IMG/VR virus record: IMGVR_UViG_3300037826_000149
Coordinates: 1-39,878 of that record
Origin: a virus
Reading direction: 5' to 3' (one strand)
DNA length: 39,878 nt
In this document: one piece after another, positions 34,353-39,878 of the stretch
Numbering within the stretch: position 1 is the first letter of the stretch
How the letters are laid out: each line of letters begins with the position of its first letter
The notes under the pieces: model-generated
Database searches by the model: none
Seen by the model: the letters and a program-made list of their open reading frames with translations, nothing else
Told to the model about the DNA's origin: nothing
Made by a program: the position numbers and the translations under genes

Positions 34353-34988
34353 TTACAAGTTATCAAACCATTCCTTATAACCACCGGGGAAGTTTTCACT
34401 TTTATACACATACTCTTCTTTTGCGATAATGTGAAATCTTACCACATTAAGGTCGCCCAATTCAACAGGCGCAATGGCATTTATGAAATTAGGGCAGCAT
34501 GGATAGACAATCATTGTGCCTCTTTGCGGATTAAAACCAAATCCATGTGTAGGGAACTCTAATTTACCGCCTCTGACTTCAAAATTTATATCAAAGTCAG
34601 TATTACCATTATAATCGTTTAGAAATATAACAACCGTAAAGTCGTAGTCTTTTATTTTCTTCCAAGAAGTCTTTTCGTTCTTTTTACCTGTAAATTTACT
34701 TCCCTCACAGGTGGCCTTCTGACCAAGAAATCCAGTAGGATACCATTCAAATACAAAAGGTGTGGTTGTTTTGGTTTCAAAACCATAATAACTTTCAATA
34801 CTAGGAAGATATTCTTTAAAAACTTCCATGACTCTCATTTCAGAGAGTCTGTTGCCTTTGTATGTTACTGCGGGATTGCCTTTTTGATCAGTGTTTGGAA
34901 TGGTGTGGTTAAGTCTTTCAATCATGTCTTCACATTGTAACGGTGAAGCAAACTCCTCCAAAACAAGAAATGGAGATTTATAGTCCAT
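34353..34988 (-). CDS. Conserved phage protein with degenerate 2OG-oxygenase-like fold
   Basis: A 211-residue protein beginning MDYKSPFLVLEEFASPLQC, as in many small phage 2-oxoglutarate/Fe(II) oxygenases, with FEWYPTG, DFTVVIFLNDYNGNTDFD, GGKLEFPTHGFGFNPQRGTM and VYPCCPNFINAIAPVELGDL followed by NVVRFHI. The strand order and the GKLEFP...G-x-M-I-V-Y-P pattern fit a jelly-roll core. The usual iron ligands are not evident: the HxD region reads KATCEGSKF and the distal His position reads INAIAPV. It may be a structural or non-canonical relative instead of an active hydroxylase. GGGAG lies upstream of the ATG. Function unknown. Confidence 0.5.
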   Translation of the reverse strand: MDYKSPFLVLEEFASPLQCEDMIERLNHTIPNTDQKGNPAVTYKGNRLSEMRVMEVFKEYLPSIESYYGFETKTTTPFVFEWYPTGFLGQKATCEGSKFTGKKNEKTSWKKIKDYDFTVVIFLNDYNGNTDFDINFEVRGGKLEFPTHGFGFNPQRGTMIVYPCCPNFINAIAPVELGDLNVVRFHIIAKEEYVYKSENFPGGYKEWFDNL

Positions 34989-35029
34989 ACGAACTCCCTT
35001 AGAAATTAATAACTAATATATGTATTAGA

Positions 35030-35524
35030 TCAGGAAGATAAATGATTTTTGCTTATTTGTAAATAAGGCTTTTCGGTGGTGCGATCAAGAGTAAATTCTA
35101 CTTGATCAATTTTTTGACCTTCGATAACAATATCAAGATGTACTTTAGCTTTATTTTCCATTTCGCACATGTTCATAAATAGTGTTCTGTTTGGTAAAAC
35201 GATTTTACCAGTTCCACATGCATCTTGTACAGCTTCAAAATCAGAAACATAAAACACGTTTTCGCTATCTTCTGTCAGTTTTAAATCAAAGGATTCTTCA
35301 TCAAAAAAAGATTCTACTAAAACTTCTGTAGCATTGCTTAAATCTACGTCTACTTTTTCAGAAACTTCTTTTTTAGGTCCGCATTGACAAGTACCTGCGC
35401 CTTTGCAAGCGCAGTCTTTTTCTTCTTTTATTTGTTCTTTACTTTCCTTGAAAACGAGTGTAGATTTCTCCAAGTCAAGTTTGTTAAAAAATTCTACTAA
35501 TTCCTGCGGACTTTTAAAATACAT
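35030..35524 (-). CDS. Unknown protein with cysteine cluster
   Basis: A 164-residue protein from ATG 35524. The frame extends to a GTG at 35539, but the ATG with GGGG nine bases upstream fits better and lies just after the preceding stop. Residues about 38-49 contain CACKGAGTCQCG, four cysteines in a compact metal-binding-like cluster, inside a Lys/Glu linker. The rest is acidic with an apparent beta-rich domain (ENVFYVSDFEAVQDACGTGK, NRTLFMNMCEMENK, EFTLDRTTEKPYLQI). No family recognised. It belongs to a run of unknown late-region genes between gp4 and the replication block. Confidence 0.5.
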   Translation of the reverse strand: MYFKSPQELVEFFNKLDLEKSTLVFKESKEQIKEEKDCACKGAGTCQCGPKKEVSEKVDVDLSNATEVLVESFFDEESFDLKLTEDSENVFYVSDFEAVQDACGTGKIVLPNRTLFMNMCEMENKAKVHLDIVIEGQKIDQVEFTLDRTTEKPYLQISKNHLSS

Positions 35525-35525
35525 A

Positions 35526-36017
35526 TCACTTATCCCCACGTAGTACTTTATTTAAACGTGAAAGTCTTTTTGATTGTGTTTTTCTCTTTGTGAATAAGCT
35601 TTTTCTGATTCTTTGTCCTTTTTTAGCTCTAGCAGCTCTTTTACCCATCCTTACTCTTTTGGGGTCTTTTCGAATACCACATTTTTCAGGCGAGGTAACC
35701 AATCTACCAGCTTTATCACCAGTTGTACAACGATATTGACGCTTGAAGCTATCACCGTATCGTCTAAACTGTCTTTGTACAGCCTCAGAAATAACTAGAA
35801 CGCTTTCGTCATTGAATGATTCATTTATTTTTTTGACGAGTGTTTCAGCTTCGGTAATTGTTTTAATAACTTTAGGATCGTTAAGATCAGCTTCACGTAG
35901 TTGTTTAACCATTTTAGAAATAACTTCAAACTTTTCCATAAAGTCAAAAGCTTCTTGAACGATTACTCTATCGTCACCCTCAAATAAATTTTCTACTAAA
36001 ACATTATCGATTTTCAT
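35526..36017 (-). CDS. Small protein with strongly basic C-terminus
   Basis: A 163-residue protein. Residues 1-80 are acidic and helical (VLVENLFEGDDRVIVQEAFD, EAETLVKKINESFND). From about residue 84 the protein turns strongly basic: FKRQYRCTTGDKAGRLVTSP, then EKCGIRKDPKRVRMGKRAAR and RIRKSLFTKRKTQSKRLSRL. The pair C-T-T...E-K-C could bind a metal or form a small knuckle. The split acidic-basic layout suggests nucleic-acid binding or assembly on DNA; similar basic tails occur in uncharacterised proteins of T4-like marine phages. It lies directly before the acidic gene at 36019 in the same transcript. Function unknown. Confidence 0.55.
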   Translation of the reverse strand: MKIDNVLVENLFEGDDRVIVQEAFDFMEKFEVISKMVKQLREADLNDPKVIKTITEAETLVKKINESFNDESVLVISEAVQRQFRRYGDSFKRQYRCTTGDKAGRLVTSPEKCGIRKDPKRVRMGKRAARAKKGQRIRKSLFTKRKTQSKRLSRLNKVLRGDK

Positions 36018-36018
36018 A

Positions 36019-37299
36019 TTATAAACCCTGTTCTTGATCTGGTTGTTGATTTTGTTGCTGTTGCTGTTGCTGTTCTTGGTCTTCTTGAGACTTTTGATAT
36101 TCTTCTCTTTGTCTAGCGGCTTGTAGTTCTATTCTTAACTTTCTCATAGCCAATTGAAGTTGGTTTTGCTTATATCTTCTGGTTTCATCACTGTCACCGG
36201 GATCGGGCTGCCACTTCTGTCTGACAGTTGTCATTTGTCTTCTAAGTGTTTGTGGGGTATCATTTGGATCAAACTCAAGAAGAACGTCTCTGAAGAATGG
36301 TGAGAAGCCTTCTCCCAAGCCCTTTTGTTGCTTGTACTTATATTTTGCAAGTTCTGCCATTTTCTTGGCTTCTTTTTCTCTGTCCTTTTCGGCTTCCATT
36401 TCAGCCTCGGCCGCGATCATTTCTTCTTCATTTTCTAATGCACCTTGTGCTGATTTCATAGCCATTTCAGCTTGACGCGCTTTTGCCTTTTCAGCTTCTG
36501 CATTAGCTTGTGCAATTTCTTTTTCGTTCTGTGTGTTAATCATTGCAAGAACAGACTTTAAAAGGGATTCCTTGTCGGTTTCTTCATCAAAATCATCACC
36601 TACTTCTTCATCATCCAAATTTTCAAGATCGTCTTCTTCACCTTCAAGCTCATCTTCTTCACCTTCAAGATCATCAAGGCCCTCTTCATCACTTTCAATA
36701 CCTTCATCATTATCATCTTCCATTCCCATATCTTCGTCTGACTCTGGAAGAGTACTAATTTCATCAGCATTGTAAATTGCATCTTTTGGAATAGTAGGAA
36801 ACTGAGCGTCAACAATGGTAAACTCGTCTTTTAATTCATAGAGTAGCTCTGCAAGGTTTTTATCCTCACCACGGCCAGTTTTCTTGAATTCAAGAACATC
36901 TGCAAGAGTTTGTGCTACTCTTCTTTCAAAGCTTTCGGCTTGTGTTAGAGGGACGGTAACCACCATGATGTTACCATTATCATCTTCTACACCAAAAGAA
37001 ACAGTATCTTTCTTTTCGTAAGAGCCATCAATTTCTGCTGCACTCATTTTAGAGAGTGTGCTATTCAATTGAAACGGATATCTGGTAGATTCTGTTAGAT
37101 TTTCATAGTTTGAAATGCTTTCAAGTTTTACTTGATGAAATTTGTTTCTATTGTTTAATCTACCGTAAAAATCTAACATAAAGTCTTTTAGTGACATGCG
37201 AGTTTGCATACCCCCTAACCTACTATTATCTGTTCTTACAGCGATAGAGCCGGCTCCGGTGGCGCCTGCTGCGGCTGTTTCTTTTAACTTCTTTTTCAC
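36019..37299 (-). CDS. Acidic, Q-rich structural or scaffold-like protein
   Basis: A 426-residue protein. The best start is GTG 37299, since GAGGA sits 8 nt upstream of it; a TTG at 37314 would place GAGGA inside the gene. The N-terminal domain contains LGGMQTRMSLKDFMLDFYGR and RYPFQLNSTLSKMSAAEIDG. The centre is very acidic (residues near 190-245: DLEGEEDELEGEEDDLENLD). A long charged helix with EKAKARQAEMAMKSAQGALE follows, and the tail has seven glutamines in a row. This composition recalls internal scaffold or core proteins of large phage heads. Its position next to gp4 and the tube genes supports a structural role, but no family is recognised. Confidence 0.55.
   Translation of the reverse strand: MKKKLKETAAAGATGAGSIAVRTDNSRLGGMQTRMSLKDFMLDFYGRLNNRNKFHQVKLESISNYENLTESTRYPFQLNSTLSKMSAAEIDGSYEKKDTVSFGVEDDNGNIMVVTVPLTQAESFERRVAQTLADVLEFKKTGRGEDKNLAELLYELKDEFTIVDAQFPTIPKDAIYNADEISTLPESDEDMGMEDDNDEGIESDEEGLDDLEGEEDELEGEEDDLENLDDEEVGDDFDEETDKESLLKSVLAMINTQNEKEIAQANAEAEKAKARQAEMAMKSAQGALENEEEMIAAEAEMEAEKDREKEAKKMAELAKYKYKQQKGLGEGFSPFFRDVLLEFDPNDTPQTLRRQMTTVRQKWQPDPGDSDETRRYKQNQLQLAMRKLRIELQAARQREEYQKSQEDQEQQQQQQQNQQPDQEQGL
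36052..36072 (-). repeat. Polyglutamine microsatellite
   Basis: Alternating CAG/CAA codons encode seven glutamines near the C-terminus of the acidic protein; a slippage-prone tract. Confidence 0.85.
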
Positions 37300-37333
37300 A
37301 ATAGAAATCCTCAAATTCTTTTGATCTTACATA

Positions 37334-37341
37334 TATTTAGC
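37334..37341 (-). promoter_or_regulatory. Weak late-promoter-like box GCTAAATA
   Basis: GCTAAATA on the - strand, two mismatches to consensus but with the usual 29-nt distance to the GTG at 37299. Low confidence. Confidence 0.25.
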
Positions 37342-37350
37342 ATTTTAGGT

Positions 37351-37791
37351 TCATTTGAATTGATCTTTTTCATGTAAAACCCTGAATTTTATGCCTCTTT
37401 CTTTACACCATTGATCAGCAGCCTGCCATTTCAATTGATTTTTCATAAACATGGCATTTTCCATCATCTTAACTTTAGGGTTTCTTTTTCTTGATGGTTT
37501 TGTTTGACTCTTTGGTTTTATTTCTATAATTTCCCTACATACCTGTCCTGAAGCATTTCTATATTCCATATACAAATCAGGATAATATTTTGCAGGTCTA
37601 AGTCCGCCGTTTCCCGTGGGACACATATATGGAATAGCTATTTCTTCAGAAGCCCATTTTAAAACATTAGGATTGTTATCACAGAATTTAAAAGCTTCTT
37701 CTTCCCATGAAGAACGGTAGAAGACGTTTTTTACGTCTCCCATGTATTTTTCAGGGTTTTTAACTTTATAGTAATTCTGTTTCCAGCCCAT
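37351..37791 (-). CDS. 4: Head completion nuclease (gp4-like)
   Basis: A 146-residue protein (T4 gp4: 150). It has NPEKYMGDVKNVFYRSSWEE, NNPNVLKWASEEIAIPYMCP, AKYYPDLYMEYR and EIIEIKPKSQ. These give a PD-(D/E)xK nuclease core: E30, P71-D72, and E90-x-K92. In T4, gp4 acts at head completion, before tail joining, probably trimming DNA ends. It lies 2 bp after the tube-paralogue gene in the same late transcript. Assignment is secure from order and motifs. Confidence 0.88.
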   Translation of the reverse strand: MGWKQNYYKVKNPEKYMGDVKNVFYRSSWEEEAFKFCDNNPNVLKWASEEIAIPYMCPTGNGGLRPAKYYPDLYMEYRNASGQVCREIIEIKPKSQTKPSRKRNPKVKMMENAMFMKNQLKWQAADQWCKERGIKFRVLHEKDQFK

Positions 37792-37793
37792 TG

Positions 37794-38930
37794 TTAAATG
37801 TCAAACACATCCGGTAAGTCTATCTGTGGGATAGGTAAATCAATATCAGGTAAAGTTCCAGATATAGGTGGAACAATAACACCAGCAGTTTCAAGTACAG
37901 ATATATCTGGAATTGTATCCAGTCTTCTAACTCGTCTAATGAGTCTTTGTAGATCAGTAACCTGAGCCCTAACATCATCAATAGATATAGTTTTATTATC
38001 TGGTGTTGGAATTAACTGTGGTTGTTCATTTGTTTCTGGAGCATTGATAAACACAGAGTCGTATACAAAATTCATTAAAACAGTACTAACGTCTGACTGT
38101 GCCATATCAAGTTCATCAAGTGTCATGTTAATTACTTTAGGATTTAAAAACTGATACTCTACATATTGAATATAGTTTGGTGTGGCAGTTGCAACACTTG
38201 TCGGATTAACATCCTGCGCACCCCCACCTATTAATCCTTCTACTTGATTAACAACCTGACCTACGGGATTAAAAACAGAGCCCCCGCTGGTTCTTGGTAA
38301 ACTGGCTCTAGCCAGTGGTGATTGTTCTGGCACGTTTCTATCGGGATTAGTATTAAGTGGATTAAAATAAAAGTGTCTTATTGTAATATCTTCGATAACG
38401 CCAAATCTTCCAGCGTCATTTGGAAGTGGTCCAATAGAAGATGACGCTCCCTGTGAAATTGTAGAGTTATCACTTATTCCATCATTATTAAACAAAATAT
38501 TCTTGGCACCTCTTGCATTTTCATCCAATAAACTGGCGTCTCTTTTTGGAAGATTCGCTATTGGACTAACAGCTTTAAGGTATGTTTCGAACAAACTATG
38601 TGCTAAGTTTTGATTATCATCATAGAACGTTAACTGCATCGTGCCAAAGTCTGTTCTTGTAGCAACCTTTGTTCGATAGTTATAATAGTTAACATCCTGA
38701 TAAACAATAGTAGGATTTGGTCTTGCTGCTTGTTTAAGTGCGAAAGTAAGTTCATCAAGTGTTATTTCTTCTTGGTTACCAAGATTTGGAATGGTGATTG
38801 GTGATCTGAATTTAAAAGTTACAGTGAAATTAAATTTCAGTTTAGGTTGCTGTGTTCCACCAAAATCATCAGCTATATCTCGTTCAACACCTGACAATCT
38901 TCTGAATGTTGTAAAGCTTCTTGTTGGCAT
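37794..38930 (-). CDS. Tail-tube-fold protein with long C-terminal extension
   Basis: A 378-residue protein from ATG 38930. The open frame reaches upstream to 39035, but that would translate a promoter and two hairpins. The N-terminal 130 residues parallel the tail tube gene upstream: QPKLKFNFTVTFKFR matches QPRLKHKWAVTF, then ALKQAARPNPTIVYQDVNYY matches the tube ITADRPKLQFEEIVLDRY, and MQLTFYDDNQNLAHSLFETY follows. The strand YVEYQFLNPKVINMTLDELD ends the core. Pro/Ile-rich C-terminal residues extend it. By analogy with T4 it could be a tube initiator or baseplate tube-like protein (gp48/gp54 role), inferred from fold and size. AGGG lies 8 nt before the ATG, and a TATAAATA promoter is upstream. 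Confidence 0.68.
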   Translation of the reverse strand: MPTRSFTTFRRLSGVERDIADDFGGTQQPKLKFNFTVTFKFRSPITIPNLGNQEEITLDELTFALKQAARPNPTIVYQDVNYYNYRTKVATRTDFGTMQLTFYDDNQNLAHSLFETYLKAVSPIANLPKRDASLLDENARGAKNILFNNDGISDNSTISQGASSSIGPLPNDAGRFGVIEDITIRHFYFNPLNTNPDRNVPEQSPLARASLPRTSGGSVFNPVGQVVNQVEGLIGGGAQDVNPTSVATATPNYIQYVEYQFLNPKVINMTLDELDMAQSDVSTVLMNFVYDSVFINAPETNEQPQLIPTPDNKTISIDDVRAQVTDLQRLIRRVRRLDTIPDISVLETAGVIVPPISGTLPDIDLPIPQIDLPDVFDI

Positions 38931-38953
38931 GAATATTTCCCTACAATTTATAG

Positions 38954-38961
38954 TATTTATA
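38954..38961 (-). promoter_or_regulatory. T4-type late promoter TATAAATA
   Basis: Exact consensus on the - strand, six bases after the UUCG hairpin. Predicted start near 38948, an 18-nt leader with AGGG, ATG at 38930. It rules out the longer upstream start for the tube-paralogue gene. Confidence 0.75.
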
Positions 38962-38967
38962 AACAAT

Positions 38968-38989
38968 GAGGCCCTCCGAAGAGGGCCTC
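38968..38989 (-). terminator. UUCG-capped terminator hairpin after tail tube gene
   Basis: Perfect 9-bp stem GAGGCCCTC / GAGGGCCTC with a TTCG tetraloop closed by C-G on the - strand, followed by ATTGTTTAT. The T-run is poor, so it may attenuate or protect the 3' end instead of stopping all transcription. Confidence 0.7.
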
Positions 38990-38997
38990 TCACCAAC

Positions 38998-39023
38998 CGA
39001 GCTAGGACACCACCCCTAGCTCG
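38998..39023 (-). other. Second GC-rich stem-loop upstream of the terminator hairpin
   Basis: Perfect 9-bp stem CGAGCTAGG / CCTAGCTCG around an 8-base loop, directly 5' (on the message) of the UUCG hairpin and 42 bp after the tube gene stop. Together they form a compact double stem-loop, much richer in GC than the surroundings. Function unknown. Confidence 0.6.
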
Positions 39024-39064
39024 CCACCTAACCACATTTTCATCTTTACTATAAGTATATAGTG

Positions 39065-39658
39065 TTAGATTACGAAGTTGTTCCCGGTTGAACCAGCACC
39101 GCCAGTAGCCTTACCAGAAACACCGTCTGGGTTAACGTTCTGACGCGCAAGATCAAAGCGGAATGTAACAGTAACTTTTACAGATTCACTTGCTGCGTAA
39201 TCTAGATCAGTGTAGTCAATGTTCTGAATAAAGCAACCTTCAAGAACAAATGACTCTACAACTTGTGTGTTACCATCAAGAAGGTCCATCTTGATTGCAA
39301 ACTTATAATCTTGACCTGCTGTCGCAGAAGGTAATCTCGGAGCACTGTTCAAGCCAATAATGTTTTGTTGTAGTTCAAGCTGTGCTTGTAGAGCGGCAGT
39401 TACACCACCGTTTAGATCGTCTTCAAAGGTAACGTTGATAGGCTCAAATACATGCTTACCTGCAACATACGCTTTTGAGTTGTAACGGTCAAGAACAATT
39501 TCTTCAAACTGAAGCTTTGGTCTATCTGCTGTAATAGCCTGTAGACGTAGAGGCTCTTCATCTCCTGCCATATTCTGGAAGGTGACTGCCCACTTGTGCT
39601 TTAGACGCGGCTGAGCAATTCCGCCACCATCTACACCTAAATCTGAAATTAGAGCCAT
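39065..39658 (-). CDS. 19: Tail tube protein (gp19-like)
   Basis: A 197-residue protein (T4 gp19: 163). Features: ISDLGVDGGGIAQPRLKHKW at the start, LRLQAITADRPKLQFEEIVL, then AYVAGKHVFEPINVTFEDDL, and the C-terminal strands VLEGCFIQNIDYTDLDYAAS and VKVTVTFRFDLARQNV. This is the myovirus tube fold that stacks as hexamers under the contractile sheath. TATAAATA at 39692-39699 gives a strong late promoter with a 28-nt leader and GGAG near the start. A GC-rich hairpin follows the stop, so this gene can be expressed at higher level than downstream genes, as needed for a major structural protein. Confidence 0.88.
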   Translation of the reverse strand: MALISDLGVDGGGIAQPRLKHKWAVTFQNMAGDEEPLRLQAITADRPKLQFEEIVLDRYNSKAYVAGKHVFEPINVTFEDDLNGGVTAALQAQLELQQNIIGLNSAPRLPSATAGQDYKFAIKMDLLDGNTQVVESFVLEGCFIQNIDYTDLDYAASESVKVTVTFRFDLARQNVNPDGVSGKATGGAGSTGNNFVI

Positions 39659-39691
39659 AGTACTTTCTCCTAAAGGGTTCTTTCTTTTAAT

Positions 39692-39699
39692 TATTTATA
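39692..39699 (-). promoter_or_regulatory. T4-type late promoter TATAAATA
   Basis: Exact consensus on the - strand. Predicted start near 39686 and a 28-nt leader with AGGAG to the tail tube ATG at 39658. Confidence 0.8.
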
Positions 39700-39740
39700 A
39701 GAAGTGCGTAATATTTTTCTCTAAAACCAAAGGTATAGTC

Positions 39741-39748
39741 AATAAATA
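39741..39748 (+). promoter_or_regulatory. Probable late promoter AATAAATA
   Basis: AATAAATA with predicted start near 39754 and an 18-nt leader carrying GGAG to the ATG at 39772. Same first-base deviation as at 7478. Confidence 0.45.
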
Positions 39749-39771
39749 TAAGTATAATAATGGAGAATACC

Positions 39772-39878
39772 ATGGGTAGTTTTAGAACTTTTTTATCTGA
39801 AAAAGTCATTAGAGATTCTAATACTTCTGTTAACAGTGATGTTATCTTTCAAAAAATAATTGATAGAATCGACAACGG
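39772..39878 (+). CDS. Start of a + strand gene (3' end outside window)
   Basis: An ATG at 39772 is preceded by GGAG (39762-39765) and AATAAATA (39741-39748). The frame stays open to the window edge for 35 codons: MGSFRTFLSEKVIRDSNTSV and so on. The opening S-F-R-T-F-L-S-E-K resembles the short N-termini of small virion proteins in T4-like phages, but too little is present to assign a function. It starts a new divergent transcription unit opposite the tail tube gene. Confidence 0.6.
   Translation, partial: MGSFRTFLSEKVIRDSNTSVNSDVIFQKIIDRIDN

Noticed and set aside
38985-39024. tRNA-like D-arm sequence TAGCTCGGTTGGTGAGAGG on the - strand
   Set aside because: No anticodon arm, T-arm (GTTCGA) or acceptor match follows; the bases belong to two simple hairpins. 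Perhaps a fortuitous resemblance or a remnant, but not a tRNA gene.
38931-39035. Longer start for the tube-paralogue gene beginning at 39035
   Set aside because: It would translate the terminator hairpin and the TATAAATA promoter, giving an Arg-rich leader; ATG 38930 has a ribosome site and matches the tube protein start.

Overview
The window is about 40 kb of an AT-rich, very compact genome of a T4-related tailed phage with a contractile tail (myovirus). The diagnostic genes are a family B DNA polymerase (gp43-like, interrupted by an intein), sliding clamp (gp45), RNase H/flap nuclease, DsbA, head completion nuclease (gp4), tail tube (gp19) with a tube-fold paralogue, and thymidylate synthase ThyA. 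T4-type late promoters (NATAAATA with short leaders) precede most structural genes. Large T/P-rich adhesin-like proteins and a big glycan-modification cassette suggest a marine or aquatic phage. The host cannot be named from this sequence.

Layout. (1) 1-2785, + strand: two tandem MAF/DUF115-like proteins (the first cut by the window edge), a methyltransferase-glycosyltransferase fusion and a small unknown protein. (2) 2830-8326, + strand: four virion-surface genes. Two carry long Thr/Pro linkers and one of these ends in a six-unit Kelch-like propeller. (3) 8323-10339, - strand: RlaP-type nucleotidyltransferase, thyA and a small membrane protein. (4) 10408-17759, + strand: two more giant T/P-linker proteins. 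The 1697-residue one strings together three kinds of beta-propeller-like domain. (5) 17756-25889, - strand: seven tightly coupled genes behind one late promoter, namely a GlcNAc-type glycosyltransferase, a carbamoyltransferase with an extra domain, two HtrL/YibB-type transferases (one fused to a GT2-like domain), a GT-A glycosyltransferase and two sulfotransferases. (6) 26009-28078: an AT-hook protein, a Nudix hydrolase, a protein with phage-integrase repeats, and a small two-helix membrane protein that looks leaderless. (7) 28079-34286, - strand: DNA replication block. (8) 34353-39658, - strand: structural and unknown late genes, gp4 and the tube proteins. A + strand gene begins at 39772 and runs off the end.

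Working model. Late in infection the phage makes fibre or surface proteins with mucin-like Thr/Pro linkers and propeller tips. In the same phase it makes a battery of sugar, sulfate, carbamoyl and methyl transferases. The simplest reading is that it builds a sulfated/carbamoylated glycan on its own virion proteins, most plausibly on the Thr/Ser-rich linkers. That link is inferred from promoter class, gene content and co-location; it is not shown directly. No tRNA, CRISPR array or insertion sequence was seen, and there is no gene-free stretch over 300 bp.
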